A stretch of DNA of 64,000 nt from the NCBI GenBank assembly GCA_030654835.1, contig JAURWS010000042.1, forward strand, positions 61,289 through 125,288. Direction: 5' to 3'. This DNA is from Gammaproteobacteria bacterium. GTDB taxonomy: Bacteria > Pseudomonadota > Gammaproteobacteria > Pseudomonadales > Pseudohongiellaceae. Below the pieces are notes generated by a model. The model made no database searches. It was not told the origin of the DNA and saw nothing but the letters and a program-made list of their open reading frames with translations. The position numbers were made by a program, and so were the translations under genes. Below are positions 1 to 10,308 of the stretch, one piece after another (positions within the stretch are counted from its first letter, which is position 1; every line of letters begins with the position of its first letter).

Positions 1-43
1 ATCAGCCAACCGCTCAACACTACCCAATCCGTACATTTTCAAT

Positions 44-129
44 TGGTGCCGAAGGCGAGACTCGAACTCGCACGACCATGGGTCACTACCCCCTCAAGAT
101 AGCGTGTCTACCAATTCCACCACTTCGGC
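44..129 (-). tRNA. tRNA-Leu (anticodon GAG)
   Basis: The minus strand folds as a class II tRNA. The acceptor arm GCCGAAG pairs with CTTCGGC before an encoded CCA at 46-44. The D arm carries GGTAGAC, the anticodon loop reads TTGAGGG with GAG in the centre, and there is a long variable arm and a T arm with GTTCGAGTC. The long variable arm and GAG anticodon identify a leucine tRNA reading CUC/CUU. It lies about 60 nt downstream of secG on the same strand, the usual position in Pseudomonas-type genomes, so it may be processed from the tpiA-secG transcript. Confidence 0.95.
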
Positions 130-190
130 GCACATTGAAACTCTTGCAACGCAGCATCCTGCCGCACTACCACAACTCCACTGACAACAA

Positions 191-592
191 TCAGTTGCCT
201 TGCGGCACCACAGGCGCCGTGTCATTCACCACTGGCACGTCCGCTGCCCCGGAAGCAGGCTGACCAGCATCCACTTGCGGGATATCTGATAGAGGAGCCA
301 CTGGCTGACTCAGCAAGCCCGGATTCACGATGGGCAGCCCATCAATGATTCCTGCACTGGTGTTCTGTTTGGCATAGATTGCCAGCGTCAGGCTAGTGAT
401 AAAAAACACAGTCGCCGCGATCGCGGTCGAGCGAGTCAGGAAGTTTCCTGAACCTGCACTGCCAAATACTGTTTGCGACGCGCCACTGCCGAAAGCCGCA
501 CCTGCATCAGCGCCTTTGCCCTGTTGCAGCAATACCAGGCCGATAATGGCAATTGCAGCTATTGAGTGCACTACTACAACTATTGTTTCCAT
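191..592 (-). CDS. secG: Preprotein translocase subunit SecG
   Basis: SecG is the small accessory membrane subunit of the SecYEG channel and aids protein export. The 133-residue product has the SecG layout: a first membrane helix (residues 4-22), the loop motif [34 protein letters not shown] split over residues 22-55 (a family hallmark), a second helix (about 57-77) and a low-complexity acidic Ala/Pro/Val tail. An ATG 21 nt further upstream would add seven residues (MQKCELK) and overlap tpiA; the start METIVVVV is chosen because it sits 2 nt after the tpiA stop and matches family N-termini. Confidence 0.93.
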   Translation of the reverse strand: METIVVVVHSIAAIAIIGLVLLQQGKGADAGAAFGSGASQTVFGSAGSGNFLTRSTAIAATVFFITSLTLAIYAKQNTSAGIIDGLPIVNPGLLSQPVAPLSDIPQVDAGQPASGAADVPVVNDTAPVVPQGN

Positions 593-594
593 CT

Positions 595-1350
595 TCAGCT
601 CACACTTTTGCAAATCGTTATAAATTCATCGGCCTTCAGGGAAGCACCACCCACCAGCCCACCATCGATATCAGACTGGGCGAAAAGCTCGCGGGCATTT
701 CCCGCATTGACGCTGCCACCGTAAATGATACGAATCTGACCTGCCACCCTGGCACTGCGTCGCGCCATCAACTCCCTGATGAACCGATGCATCTCCTGCG
801 CCTGCCCAGCGCTCGCCGTGCGACCGGTTCCAATCGCCCAGACCGGCTCGTAAGCAATCACCGCATCAGCCATCGCGGACACCCCGGAACACTCCAAAAC
901 GGCATTCAATTGCGCCGCAACAACTTCTTCGGCGCGCCCCGACTCTCGCTGCTCAAGCGTCTCGCCGAGACACAGTATCGGCCTCATCGAGTGTCGCAAC
1001 ACGGCAGAAAACTTCTCGGCCACCATTGCATCCGTCTCGCGAGCAAGCTGTCTTCGCTCCGAGTGCCCTACCAGGACATAGCGGACGGAAAAGTCCGCCA
1101 ACATCGGAGCGGCAACTTCCCCGGTATAAGCTCCGCACGGCTGACTGTGCACATTCTGCGCGCCGAGCTGCCAAATGCTGCCACCGAGCAGTTGCTGACA
1201 CATTTGCAGATACGGCAAAGGGGGGCAAACCACCAAATCAACGCCATCCACCCCGAGCCCTGATTCCCTGATTAGCGCCTGCAACAAGTCCGTAATTGAT
1301 TCTCTGGAGCCATGCATTTTCCAGTTACCAGCGACTAAGCTGCGGCGCAT
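595..1350 (-). CDS. tpiA: Triose-phosphate isomerase
   Basis: Interconverts glyceraldehyde-3-phosphate and dihydroxyacetone phosphate in glycolysis and gluconeogenesis; cytosolic dimer. The 251-residue protein, normal length, shows GNWKMHG (substrate Asn/Lys near residues 8-12), VGHSERR with the catalytic His (about 95), [11 protein letters not shown] with the catalytic Glu (about 165) and the phosphate-binding YGGSVN (about 210). The start is ATG. It lies between glmM and secG as in Pseudomonas and related genomes, with secG starting 2 nt after its stop, so the two are probably translationally coupled. Confidence 0.97.
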   Translation of the reverse strand: MRRSLVAGNWKMHGSRESITDLLQALIRESGLGVDGVDLVVCPPLPYLQMCQQLLGGSIWQLGAQNVHSQPCGAYTGEVAAPMLADFSVRYVLVGHSERRQLARETDAMVAEKFSAVLRHSMRPILCLGETLEQRESGRAEEVVAAQLNAVLECSGVSAMADAVIAYEPVWAIGTGRTASAGQAQEMHRFIRELMARRSARVAGQIRIIYGGSVNAGNARELFAQSDIDGGLVGGASLKADEFITICKSVS

Positions 1351-1402
1351 TCACATTACCTTGTGCAGAGGATGACATCTGACATCGGGAAAACGGGGCG
1401 CC

Positions 1403-1431
1403 AATATAACCAAGTTGCCATGCGCTTGCAA
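1403..1431 (-). promoter_or_regulatory. Sigma-70-like promoter for tpiA-secG
   Basis: In the 119-nt glmM-tpiA gap the minus strand shows TTGCAA, a 17-nt spacer and TATATT, about 53 nt before the tpiA ATG. The hexamers match consensus at 4/6 and 5/6. No transcription data are available, so this is a sequence match only. Confidence 0.5.
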
Positions 1432-1469
1432 CCTCGCGAACCCTCTCGCAACCGCTCCGATAGAAATTA

Positions 1470-2831
1470 TCAGGACACCTGGGCGGCAACCTGATCGGCA
1501 AGCTCTCTGGCGAGCTGCGCTACCAGTGCGGCATCCTCACCCTCCACCATGACGCGTACGACGGGCTCGGTCCCTGATGGGCGCAACAAGACTCTGCCCT
1601 TTCTTCCAAGCCTGGCTTCAACGGCGGCAACCGCCGCCATGACCGCGACATTATTGGAAAGGTCTGGCTTACCGGCAACCCGCACGTTGATCATGGTCTG
1701 CGGAAATTTGCTCATTTTGTTGCGCAGTTCATAGAGCGAAGTCTCGCAGCTGACAACTGCATATAGAGCCTGCAGCGCAGAGACTATGCCGTCGCCGGTG
1801 CTGGCCACATCCAGACAAATCACATGCCCTGATGATTCCCCACCCAACTGCCAACCGCGCTCCTTGAGCGCTGACATGACATAACGATCTCCGACACTCA
1901 CCCTGGTGAAGGGGATGTCCAAGGCTTCCAGGCCAAGCTGCAGCCCCAGGTTACTCATCACCGTTCCGACTACCCCGCCAAAGCCGACATTGCGGCGACG
2001 ACGATCTCTGGCGATGACGTACAGTATTTCATCGCCGTCCACCACATTACCCAGGTGATCGACCATGATCACTCGATCACCATCACCATCGAACGCGATG
2101 CCTAAATCTGCTTTCTCGGCGAGCACTTCCTGCACCAGCCGTTCAGGGGCCGTTGACCCACAGGCATCGTTGATGTTGAGCCCGTCGGGAGAGGCACCAA
2201 TCGTCTTCACCGTCGCCCCCAGCTCCTTGAACACATTGCCGGCAATGTTGTAAGTCGAACCATGCGCACAATCGACCACAATCTTCAATCCGGTGAGTTT
2301 GATGTCCGATGGAATAGTGCTCTTGCAATACTCAATGTAACGACCACTCGCATCACTGATACGAGACGCCTTGCCTATGAACTGTGAATCAACAGTGGTG
2401 ATCTCGCGCTCAAGATATTCTTCTATGGCAAATTCAACTTCATCTGGAAGTTTGGAGCCGTCACCGGAGAAAAACTTGATGCCGTTGTCGTGGAAGGGGT
2501 TGTGGGAGGCGCTGATAACAATGCCCGCCTGCGCATGAAAAGTGCGAGTGAGATAAGCAACGGCGGGAGTCGGCATGGGCCCCAACAAATTGATATCCAC
2601 ACCAGCAGCCGTGAGGCCAGCCTCCAATGCCGCCTCGAACATATATCCGGAGATGCGGGTGTCCTTGCCAATCAGGATCTTGCAGCGCCCACGATCGGTC
2701 TTGGCAAATACTTTGCCTGCGGCCCAGCCCAGCTTCAGCATGAAGTCCGGCGTAATCGGATGCTCGCCGACCCGACCACGAATGCCGTCGGTTCCAAAGA
2801 ATTTCTTTTCCCGCTTGTCTTTTTTTGTCAT
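1470..2831 (-). CDS. glmM: Phosphoglucosamine mutase
   Basis: Converts glucosamine-6-phosphate to glucosamine-1-phosphate for UDP-GlcNAc, the precursor of peptidoglycan and LPS. The 453-residue product opens with FFGTDGIRG, has the phosphoserine loop [19 protein letters not shown] (active Ser about residue 108), the Mg-binding loop DGDGDR (about 248-253), a sugar-binding GGESSGH (about 334) and the phosphate-binding [16 protein letters not shown] near the C-terminus. The N-terminus [10 protein letters not shown] is a few Lys-rich residues longer than in many homologues. It follows folP with a 58-nt gap in the conserved ftsH-folP-glmM order. Confidence 0.97.
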   Translation of the reverse strand: MTKKDKREKKFFGTDGIRGRVGEHPITPDFMLKLGWAAGKVFAKTDRGRCKILIGKDTRISGYMFEAALEAGLTAAGVDINLLGPMPTPAVAYLTRTFHAQAGIVISASHNPFHDNGIKFFSGDGSKLPDEVEFAIEEYLEREITTVDSQFIGKASRISDASGRYIEYCKSTIPSDIKLTGLKIVVDCAHGSTYNIAGNVFKELGATVKTIGASPDGLNINDACGSTAPERLVQEVLAEKADLGIAFDGDGDRVIMVDHLGNVVDGDEILYVIARDRRRRNVGFGGVVGTVMSNLGLQLGLEALDIPFTRVSVGDRYVMSALKERGWQLGGESSGHVICLDVASTGDGIVSALQALYAVVSCETSLYELRNKMSKFPQTMINVRVAGKPDLSNNVAVMAAVAAVEARLGRKGRVLLRPSGTEPVVRVMVEGEDAALVAQLARELADQVAAQVS

Positions 2832-2889
2832 TCCCTACTACTTCCTTTATTCAACCTGTATTCGACACCACACTCAAAATCGTTTCTGA

Positions 2890-3777
2890 TCAATCTCTCA
2901 TGACAGCGCAATGAACTTTGATGGCATCCACTGTCTCAGCAACATCATGAGTTCTGATAATGGCGGCGCCTTTCAGCAGCGCGTGTACGGTCGCCGCGAG
3001 ACCTCCGGCAAGACGCTGCTCGACACCCTTGCCTGTCACATTGCCAATCATCGATTTCCTCGACAACCCAACCAGTATCGGCAGACCCAGCACCTGCAAA
3101 CGCTCGAGATGCCGCAGCAGTTCATAGTTGTGCGTCAAAGTTTTACCGAAGCCGAAGCCGGGGTCAACCAGCAGTCTGCCTCGCTCTATGCCCGCCTTCT
3201 CACAGGCAACAATTCGCTGCTCAAGAAATGCCAGGACCTCGTCGACAACACTGCCATATTCCGCCTGCTCCTGCATATTCAGAGGCTGCCCGCGCATGTG
3301 CATAAGGCACACGACGGTCGTGGAGGGAGCTACAGCTTCCATCGCACCTTGACGACCGAGAGCCCTGACATCGTTTATCAATCCCGCGCCGACAGCTATT
3401 GCATGCTGCATAACCCCCGCAGAGCTGGTGTCGACAGAAATCGCAATATCTAGGCGCGTGGCGATTGCTTCTATTACGGGCAATACCCGCTCCATCTCCT
3501 CCTGTTCGGAGACCGGCAAGGCGCCCGGTCGCGTGGATTCACCGCCAACATCGATGATGGAGGCGCCCTGGCCAAGCATGATTTCAGCAAGCTGAAGCGC
3601 TCGATCAACGGACACGCGAAATCCGCCGGTCTGAGTCACGGATTGCAGTCTGCCACCATCGGAAAAGGAATCGGGCGTGGCATTCAAGATGCCCATCACC
3701 CTGGGAGTGGATAAATCGATGTAATGCTTGCCCAGTCTCAAAGAGGTCGCTCTATGCGGAGAGTCAAGACGCTGCAT
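2890..3777 (-). CDS. folP: Dihydropteroate synthase
   Basis: Condenses 6-hydroxymethyl-dihydropterin pyrophosphate with p-aminobenzoate in folate synthesis; target of sulfonamides. The 295-residue TIM-barrel protein shows the two family signatures, GILNATPDSFSDGG near residues 29-42 and IIDVGGESTRPGA near 74-86, then LINDVRAL (about 135) and DPGFGFGKTLTHNYELL (about 206). The C-terminal IIRTHDVAETVDAIKV binds substrate phosphate. Start ATG; it begins 37 nt after the ftsH stop and is likely co-transcribed with ftsH and glmM. Confidence 0.97.
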   Translation of the reverse strand: MQRLDSPHRATSLRLGKHYIDLSTPRVMGILNATPDSFSDGGRLQSVTQTGGFRVSVDRALQLAEIMLGQGASIIDVGGESTRPGALPVSEQEEMERVLPVIEAIATRLDIAISVDTSSAGVMQHAIAVGAGLINDVRALGRQGAMEAVAPSTTVVCLMHMRGQPLNMQEQAEYGSVVDEVLAFLEQRIVACEKAGIERGRLLVDPGFGFGKTLTHNYELLRHLERLQVLGLPILVGLSRKSMIGNVTGKGVEQRLAGGLAATVHALLKGAAIIRTHDVAETVDAIKVHCAVMRD

Positions 3778-3814
3778 TCGCGGCCGCTCCTCTGGGCGCG
3801 AATGCAGTCATCAA

Positions 3815-5749
3815 TCAGTGTTCGCTTGCCGGACCACCGATCGTGCTGTCCGCAGATTTGGTGTCCGCAGATCTGACGTTGGCGCGCGCAGAGCCTGAAC
3901 CGGAATCGCTGCTGTTCCAATCCGCTGGCGGCCTGGGTTTGCGTCCCTCCATGATGTCCGCTATCTGGTCAGCATCGATGGTTTCATACTCGAGCAGCGC
4001 GTCCTTCATCAAATCAAGCTGCACGCGGTGCTCTTCGAGAATGCGCTTGGCGCGCGAGTAGCACTCGTCGATGATGCGTCGAATTTCCTCGTCAATCACC
4101 TTGGCCGTCTCACCGGAGTGAGCCTTTGAGTTAGAGGCCGCTGAGCGACCGAGGAAGACTTCACCATCATCTTCAGCATAAGTCAGCGGACCGAGCTTCT
4201 CGGACAACCCCCACTTGGTGACCATGTTTCTGGCCATGTCGGTTGCTCGCTGGATATCGTTTGAAGCCCCGGTCGTCACCCCTTCCATGCCCAGCGTCAT
4301 TTCCTCTGCGATACGCCCACCGTAAAGACTGCAGATCTGACTCTGAAGTCCCTGCTTGCTGATACTATAACGATCCTCTTCCGGCAGGAACATGGTGACG
4401 CCCAATGCACGACCTCGGGGTATGATGCTGACCTTGTAAACAGGGTCATGCTCGGGCACCAGTCGACCGACAATCGCGTGACCTGACTCGTGGTATGCCG
4501 TGTTGAGCTTTTCCTTGTCTGACATGACCATGGACTTGCGCTCAGCGCCCATCATGATCTTGTCTTTGGCCTTCTCGAACTCTTCCATTGTCACCAGCTT
4601 GCGATTGCCACGGGCGGCAAACAGGGCAGCCTCATTGACCAGGTTGGCCAGATCGGCGCCTGAGAAACCGGGGGTGCCGCGCGCAATGACGCCAGCATTG
4701 ACACGCTCGTCGATCGGCACTTTGCGCATATGCACTTTCAGAATCTGTTCACGACCGCGAATATCGGGCAACCCGACCACAACCTGGCGGTCAAATCGAC
4801 CCGGTCTGAGCAACGCGGGGTCGAGCACATCAGGCCTGTTGGTGGCTGCTATAACGATAATTCCGTCATTGGCTTCGAAGCCATCCATCTCCACCAGCAA
4901 CTGGTTCAGGGTCTGTTCGCGCTCGTCGTGTCCGCCACCAAGCCCGGCTCCACGATGTCGGCCAACAGCGTCGATTTCGTCGATGAAAATGATGCAGGGA
5001 GCCTGTTTCTTGGCCTGATCAAACATGTCACGCACGCGCGATGCACCGACACCTACGAACATCTCCACGAAGTCTGAACCGGAAATGGAGAAGAACGGCA
5101 CTTTGGCTTCACCAGCAATCGCCTTGGCCAGCAGCGTCTTGCCTGTACCCGGCTGCCCCACCATCAGAATACCTCTGGGGATGCGCCCGCCCAGACGCTG
5201 GAACTTGTCAGGCTCACGCAGGAAGTCCACCAGCTCTTTCACGTCCTCCTTGGCTTCATCCACACCGGCGACATCGGCAAACGTCACCTTGATTTGATCT
5301 TCGCCCAGCAGTTTGGCCTTGCTCTTGCCGAAGGACATGGGGCCACCCTTGCCTCCTGCGCCACCGCCCTGCATCTGGCGCATAAAGAAGAAGAATAGCC
5401 CGATAATGATGAGAATCGGGAAGCTTGCTACCAGCAACTGTGTCCAGATGCTTTGCCGTTCCGGCTCGGAACCAACAATTTCAACGCCATTTTCGAACAG
5501 ATCATCCATCAGTTGTGCATCACCAATCATTGGAATGGTGGTGGTGAACTGAGTGTTGTCCATTCGGCGGCCTGAGACTGAAATCCCGGCAATCGTGACG
5601 GAACGCACCTGCCCGGCCCGCACTTCCTTGACGAAGCTTGAATAGGTGACGGAAGAACTGGTCGTCTCCTGATTGATGTTGTTGAACACCGTCAGCAGGA
5701 CTGCGGCGATGACCATCCAGAGTAATAAATTCTTTGCCATATCGTTCAA
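3815..5749 (-). CDS. ftsH: ATP-dependent zinc metalloprotease FtsH
   Basis: Membrane-anchored AAA+ protease that degrades misfolded membrane proteins and regulators such as LpxC. An N-terminal helix (residues 6-24), a periplasmic domain and a second helix (about 107-125) precede the AAA module with Walker A GQPGTGKT, Walker [12 protein letters not shown] and the second region of homology [21 protein letters not shown] (given in two halves of the same stretch). The zinc motif HESGH lies near residue 420. The first start is TTG at 5749, preceded by GGGGA at 7 nt; an ATG at 5740 giving MAKNLLLW is an alternative. The usual upstream neighbour rlmE survives only as a relic. Confidence 0.96.
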   Translation of the reverse strand: MNDMAKNLLLWMVIAAVLLTVFNNINQETTSSSVTYSSFVKEVRAGQVRSVTIAGISVSGRRMDNTQFTTTIPMIGDAQLMDDLFENGVEIVGSEPERQSIWTQLLVASFPILIIIGLFFFFMRQMQGGGAGGKGGPMSFGKSKAKLLGEDQIKVTFADVAGVDEAKEDVKELVDFLREPDKFQRLGGRIPRGILMVGQPGTGKTLLAKAIAGEAKVPFFSISGSDFVEMFVGVGASRVRDMFDQAKKQAPCIIFIDEIDAVGRHRGAGLGGGHDEREQTLNQLLVEMDGFEANDGIIVIAATNRPDVLDPALLRPGRFDRQVVVGLPDIRGREQILKVHMRKVPIDERVNAGVIARGTPGFSGADLANLVNEAALFAARGNRKLVTMEEFEKAKDKIMMGAERKSMVMSDKEKLNTAYHESGHAIVGRLVPEHDPVYKVSIIPRGRALGVTMFLPEEDRYSISKQGLQSQICSLYGGRIAEEMTLGMEGVTTGASNDIQRATDMARNMVTKWGLSEKLGPLTYAEDDGEVFLGRSAASNSKAHSGETAKVIDEEIRRIIDECYSRAKRILEEHRVQLDLMKDALLEYETIDADQIADIMEGRKPRPPADWNSSDSGSGSARANVRSADTKSADSTIGGPASEH

Positions 5750-5927
5750 GGGATTTTCCCCATCTCAGTTAACACAAGTCAGTCGTGGCCAACCCGCTCG
5801 GGTGACCTCAAAATCCGGAGTCTTTCCAAGGCAGCTCCGACACTGCCCACCACCCTGCGCACGCAGGAAAATAACTCAATCCTGAATTATGCTGCTTGTG
5901 GATTTTTGACAGCATCGCAACCCGCTC

Positions 5928-6145
5928 AGCTATGCTTTTACAGCTTCCGTACGATGATCAATAAAGACCATCGCCGGAGATATTGACCGTGGCAGACCGC
6001 CTTTACTCGTGCCACTTATATTGGGAGCCTTGGGCGATATTACAAGATAGCCCTCATCATTGTCCAAAGTTAGCCTTCCCGACGCGCGGTTGTGTATTTC
6101 CCAAGCTAGGCTACAATGACGCCTCCCGCAAGTCCGGGGGCCCAT
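5928..6145 (-). pseudogene. Relic of rlmE/ftsJ (23S rRNA 2'-O-methyltransferase)
   Basis: An open stretch on the minus strand contains LVISPKAPNISGTSKGGLPR (residues 34-53 of 71), which resembles the RlmE core usually written V(I/M)SDMAPN(M/I)SG...D.PRAM. The catalytic Asp of SDMAP is replaced (SPKAP). The stretch is open for only 71 codons; the N-terminal SAM-binding part (DLGAAPGGWSQ) is absent and yhbY lies where it should be. The place and strand, immediately upstream of ftsH and divergent from yhbY, are those of rlmE in Pseudomonas and E. coli. I infer a decayed gene; an intact copy may exist elsewhere. The rest of the 426-nt ftsH-yhbY gap shows no other gene. Confidence 0.6.
6090..6117 (+). 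promoter_or_regulatory. Sigma-70-like promoter for yhbY
   Basis: TTGTGT (6090-6095), a 16-nt spacer and TACAAT (6112-6117) lie about 58 nt before the yhbY ATG. The match is good in the -10 box and fair in the -35 box. It sits inside the rlmE relic, as expected for a promoter overlapping the former gene. Confidence 0.5.
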
Positions 6146-6175
6146 TTAATTAACAGATCGATGCGATAACAGCTT

Positions 6176-6490
6176 ATGAAACTGGCAACAAACGACAAGA
6201 AACGCTTGCGCACCATTGCGCACAACCTTTCCCCGGTGGTAACAGTTGCCCAGAAAGGGCTGACCGAAGGCGTGGTTGACGAGATCGAGCGCGCAATCAG
6301 CGAGCACGAACTGATCAAAATAAAGATCTATGCAGCAGACAGGGATGCCAGAAGAGACCTGACCATGCAGATCTGCGAGACTTCACGCGCCGAACTCGTA
6401 CAGAGTATCGGCAATGTCGCGGTGCTCTACCGGGCCGCCGATAAACCGAATCCCAGACTCTCCAATATCCTGCGCCATCAGTCTCACTGA
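6176..6490 (+). CDS. yhbY: YhbY family (CRM domain) RNA-binding protein
   Basis: Single CRM-domain protein that binds pre-50S ribosomal particles in E. coli. The 104-residue product matches the family over its length: LAHNLSPVVTVAQKGLTEGVVDEIERAI is the expected pattern of the fold (residues 14-41), followed by HELIKIKIYAADRDARR and the basic GNVAVLYRAADKPNPRLSN tail. It is the only plus-strand gene in the first 12.7 kb and is divergent from ftsH, the usual arrangement. The GxxG-type loop appears as QKGL. Confidence 0.93.
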   Translation: MKLATNDKKRLRTIAHNLSPVVTVAQKGLTEGVVDEIERAISEHELIKIKIYAADRDARRDLTMQICETSRAELVQSIGNVAVLYRAADKPNPRLSNILRHQSH

Positions 6491-6514
6491 AGGTCAACGC
6501 TGGTGGATGTTGAA

Positions 6515-6991
6515 TCAGAGATGCTCGACCGCCTCGATTTCGTATTCGATATCGCCAGCTGGCGCTTTAACCACGATCTCCTCGCCGATCTCCTTGCCCA
6601 TGATGGCTCTGGAAATCGGTGAACCCACGGAGATGCGCCCCGCTCTGACATCCGCCTCGTCTTCTCCAACAATCTGGTAGACCACCCGCTTGTCGGTGTC
6701 CAGATTCAACAGCGTTACGGTCGTGCCAAACATCACGCGGCCGGTCGGCTTGATCTGGCTGACATCGATAATTTCTGCATCGGCCAGCTTGCCTTCGATT
6801 TCCTTGATGCGCCCCTCGCAGAAACTCTGCTGTTCGCGCGCAGCGTGATACTCGGCATTCTCCCTGAGATCACCATGCTCCCGTGCATCAGATATGGCCT
6901 GAATGATCCTGGGCCGTCGCTCGGTTTTCAACTCGCTCAGCTCAGCTCGCAGGCGCTCTGCACCTGCTACCGTCATGGGTACCTTTCTCAT
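6515..6991 (-). CDS. greA: Transcription elongation factor GreA
   Basis: Rescues backtracked RNA polymerase by stimulating transcript cleavage through the secondary channel. From [14 protein letters not shown] the protein is 158 residues, the standard length. The N-terminal coiled coil (residues 8-75) carries the acidic tip in [15 protein letters not shown], and the C-terminal FKBP-like domain ends with [13 protein letters not shown]. Its ATG overlaps the carB TGA (ATGA), so it is translationally coupled to carB. A carA-carB-greA operon is known in Pseudomonas aeruginosa. Confidence 0.96.
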   Translation of the reverse strand: MRKVPMTVAGAERLRAELSELKTERRPRIIQAISDAREHGDLRENAEYHAAREQQSFCEGRIKEIEGKLADAEIIDVSQIKPTGRVMFGTTVTLLNLDTDKRVVYQIVGEDEADVRAGRISVGSPISRAIMGKEIGEEIVVKAPAGDIEYEIEAVEHL

Positions 6992-9900
6992 AATTCTGCG
7001 TGCAGCTCCTGTATGGTGTAAACGGACAGGTTGTCCCCGAAGAGAAGCGCCTCGCACACTGCCAAAGCACCGGCGATTGTGGTGGTACATGTCACCTTGT
7101 GACGCAGGGCCGTACGGCGAATGATCGACGAGTCGGCGATAGCCTGCTTGCCCTCAGTCGTATTGATCACCAGCTGGATCTGCTCATTCTTGATCATGTC
7201 GACGATATGGGGACGCCCTTCATTCACCTTGTTCACCTTGTTGACTGGCAGGCCTGCCTCGGCAATCACAGCGGCCGTGCCCTGGGTGGCAATCAGAGTG
7301 AAACCCAGGTCGTGCAGCTTGGCAGCGACTTCGACAACGTGGGGCTTGTCGGCCTCACGCACGCTGATGAAAACGGTGCCGCCTGTCTTCAATTGCTCCC
7401 CGGCACCCAGTTGGGACTTCGCAAAAGCCTCTGCAAAAGTACGGCCAACGCCCATCACCTCTCCGGTAGACTTCATTTCCGGCCCGAGAATCGGGTCTAC
7501 GCCCGGGAACTTGTTGAACGGGAAGACGGCCTCTTTCACTGCGAAGTTCTTCGGGATGATTTCCTTCACAAAACCCTGCTCCTGCAGGGATTGGCCAGCC
7601 ATGCAGCGCGCGGCCACTTTCGCCAGCGACACGCCGATACACTTGGAAACAAAGGGCACTGTACGCGAGGCACGCGGGTTCACCTCGATCACATAGATCT
7701 CGCCGTCCTGATAGGCCAGCTGTGTATTCATCAGCCCGATGACGCCAAGCTCCATGGCAAGTTTGGTAACCTGCTCACGAATGCGATCCTGCACTTCACC
7801 CGAAAGGTTGTAAGGAGGCAGTGAGCACGCGGAGTCGCCGGAATGCACGCCCGCCTGCTCGATGTGCTGCATGATCGCACCGACCACAACCTGCTTGCCA
7901 TCGCTGACCAGATCCACGTCGATCTCGATCGCTGCGTTCAGGAAATAGTCCAGAAGCACCGGGCTATCGTTGCCCACCTTGACGACGTTGCGCATGTAAC
8001 GACGCAGTTCTTCCTCGTTGTAGACGATCTCCATGGAGCGTCCACCCAGCACATAACTAGGTCTGACCACGAGGGGGTAGCTGATCTTTTCGGCGGCAGC
8101 GATACTCTCATCCAAACTGCGAACGATACAGTTGGGAGGCTGCTTGAGGCCGAGTTTCTGGATCATCTGCTGGAAGCGCTCACGGTCTTCGGCACGGTCA
8201 ATCGCATCTGCCGTCGTGCCGATGATAGGCACCCCTGCAGCCTCAAGACGCGTCACCAGATTCAGCGGTGTCTGACCACCGAACTGCACGATGACACCAA
8301 AGGGTTTTTCCAGCGCGACAATTTCCGTCACGTCTTCAAAGGTGACGGGCTCGAAATAGAGACGGTCAGAGATGTTGTAATCCGTGGACACAGTCTCCGG
8401 GTTGCAGTTGACCATGATGGTCTCGAAACCATCTTCGCGCATGGCCAGAGCCGCATGCACGCAGCAGTAATCGAACTCGATTCCCTGACCGATACGGTTC
8501 GGTCCGCCACCAAGCACCATGATCTTGCGCCGATTCGAGGGCAACGCCTCGCACTCTTCCTCATAGGTCGAATACATATACGCCGTCGCGGAAGCGAACT
8601 CGGCAGCGCAGGTGTCCACGCGCTTGTAAACAGGGCGAACCTTGAGCGCATGACGATGTTTCTGCACATCCTGCTCGGGAACAGCCAGCAGCGCAGACAG
8701 GCGGGAATCCGAGAAGCCTTTCTGCTTGAGGCCGAACATCGTGTCTCTGTCGATCTCGGCCAGCTTCATCTTGCTGACGCGGGCTTCTTCATGCATCAGG
8801 TCTTCAATCTGAACCAGGAACCAGGGGTCAATTCCGGTCAATTCGGCGACCGTCTCGACAGTCCAGCCTTGACGGAAGGCATCGGCAATGTACCAGACAC
8901 GCTCACCACCAGCGTCCATCAACTCGCGCTTGAGGATGTCCATCGCATCGCTGAGGCCGGTGTCGAGAATCGGATCGAAGCCTGATACACCCACTTCCAG
9001 ACCGCGCAACGCCTTCTGCATGGATTCCTGGAACGTGCGGCCGATCGCCATGACCTCGCCAACAGACTTCATCTGAGTCGTGATACGGTCATTGGCTTCG
9101 GGGAATTTTTCGAAGGTGAAGCGCGGAATCTTGGTAACGACGTAGTCGATAGTCGGTTCGAAGGACGCAGGTGTGGCACCACCGGTGATCTCATTACGCA
9201 GCTCGTCCAGCGTGTAACCAATCGCTAGCTTGGCTGCGACTCGTGCAATCGGGAAACCCGTTGCTTTCGAGGCCAGCGCAGAGGAACGTGACACCCTCGG
9301 GTTCATCTCAATGATGACCAATCGCCCGGTCTTCGGACACATGCCGAACTGCACGTTGGAGCCACCGGTCTCGACACCGATTTCGCGCAACACAGCAATC
9401 GCGGCGTTACGCAGGATCTGGTATTCCTTGTCAGTCAGAGTCTGGGACGGTGCTACCGTGATCGAGTCACCGGTGTGCACGCCCATGGCATCGAAGTTCT
9501 CGATGGTGCAGACGATGATGCAGTTGTCCTTGCGGTCTCGCACCACTTCCAGCTCGTATTCCTTCCAACCGATCAACGATTCGTCGATCAGCAATTCTCT
9601 GGTCGGTGAAAGGTCGAGCCCCCGCGAGCAGATCTCGATGAACTCTTCCTTGTTGTAGGCGATACCGCCGCCGCTGCCACCGAGCGTGAAAGACGGGCGA
9701 ATGATGCAGGGGAAACCAACCTTGTCGAGCGCCGCATAGGCCTCTTCCATGTTGTGCGCTAAGCCGTGCGCGGGAGTCTCCAGACCGATCGCCTTCATGG
9801 CCTTGTCGAACAGCTCGCGGTTCTCGGCCTTGTCGATAGCCTCGCAGCTGGCGCCGATCAGTTCGACGTTGTACTTGGCGAGCACGCCATGTCTGTTCAG

Positions 9901-10203
9901 GTCGAGGGCACAGTTCAGTGCAGTCTGTCCGCCCATCGTCGGCAGGATCGCGTCAGGGCGCTCCTTGGCGATGATTTTTTCAACGATCTCCCAGGTCACC
10001 GGTTCGATGTAAGTGGCGTCGGCCATGGCCGGGTCAGTCATGATCGTGGCCGGGTTGGAGTTCACCAGGATGACTCGATAGCCTTCCTCGCGCAGAGCCT
10101 GACAGGCCTGGGCTCCAGAGTAATCGAACTCGCAGGCCTGACCGATGACAATCGGGCCTGCACCCAGGATGAGGATACTGTTTATGTCTGATCGTTTTGG
10201 CAT
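6988..10203 (-). CDS. carB: Carbamoyl-phosphate synthase large subunit
   Basis: Makes carbamoyl phosphate from ammonia (delivered by CarA), bicarbonate and two ATP, for arginine and pyrimidines. The 1071-residue protein has two homologous ATP-grasp halves: [22 protein letters not shown] at the N-terminus is echoed by [21 protein letters not shown] near residue 555, and each half has a [10 protein letters not shown] or [10 protein letters not shown] loop and NPR metal ligands. The C-terminal MGS-like allosteric domain begins near 935. The ATG start (MPKRSDINS) matches family; a TTG six nt upstream is possible. Confidence 0.98.
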   Translation of the reverse strand: MPKRSDINSILILGAGPIVIGQACEFDYSGAQACQALREEGYRVILVNSNPATIMTDPAMADATYIEPVTWEIVEKIIAKERPDAILPTMGGQTALNCALDLNRHGVLAKYNVELIGASCEAIDKAENRELFDKAMKAIGLETPAHGLAHNMEEAYAALDKVGFPCIIRPSFTLGGSGGGIAYNKEEFIEICSRGLDLSPTRELLIDESLIGWKEYELEVVRDRKDNCIIVCTIENFDAMGVHTGDSITVAPSQTLTDKEYQILRNAAIAVLREIGVETGGSNVQFGMCPKTGRLVIIEMNPRVSRSSALASKATGFPIARVAAKLAIGYTLDELRNEITGGATPASFEPTIDYVVTKIPRFTFEKFPEANDRITTQMKSVGEVMAIGRTFQESMQKALRGLEVGVSGFDPILDTGLSDAMDILKRELMDAGGERVWYIADAFRQGWTVETVAELTGIDPWFLVQIEDLMHEEARVSKMKLAEIDRDTMFGLKQKGFSDSRLSALLAVPEQDVQKHRHALKVRPVYKRVDTCAAEFASATAYMYSTYEEECEALPSNRRKIMVLGGGPNRIGQGIEFDYCCVHAALAMREDGFETIMVNCNPETVSTDYNISDRLYFEPVTFEDVTEIVALEKPFGVIVQFGGQTPLNLVTRLEAAGVPIIGTTADAIDRAEDRERFQQMIQKLGLKQPPNCIVRSLDESIAAAEKISYPLVVRPSYVLGGRSMEIVYNEEELRRYMRNVVKVGNDSPVLLDYFLNAAIEIDVDLVSDGKQVVVGAIMQHIEQAGVHSGDSACSLPPYNLSGEVQDRIREQVTKLAMELGVIGLMNTQLAYQDGEIYVIEVNPRASRTVPFVSKCIGVSLAKVAARCMAGQSLQEQGFVKEIIPKNFAVKEAVFPFNKFPGVDPILGPEMKSTGEVMGVGRTFAEAFAKSQLGAGEQLKTGGTVFISVREADKPHVVEVAAKLHDLGFTLIATQGTAAVIAEAGLPVNKVNKVNEGRPHIVDMIKNEQIQLVINTTEGKQAIADSSIIRRTALRHKVTCTTTIAGALAVCEALLFGDNLSVYTIQELHAEL

Positions 10204-10308
10204 ATTCAAACCGTAGGTCTAGGTGGCGCCCGGCCGGTCAGACCGACCAGGCTGCTGGTTTAGTGTTCGCAATCCGGGGGCTGACATGCCGCCGGAGATG
10301 ATCTGGGT

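Noticed and set aside
5750..5927. C-terminal remnant of RlmE downstream of the relic
   Set aside because: A stretch reading GKTPDFEVTRAG faintly recalls the RlmE C-terminus (RKPDSSRARS) but the match is too weak to claim.
7000..8985. Long plus-strand open frames (274 and 380 codons) opposite carB
   Set aside because: They mirror carB codons, have no recognisable domain, and carB is complete and conserved on the other strand.
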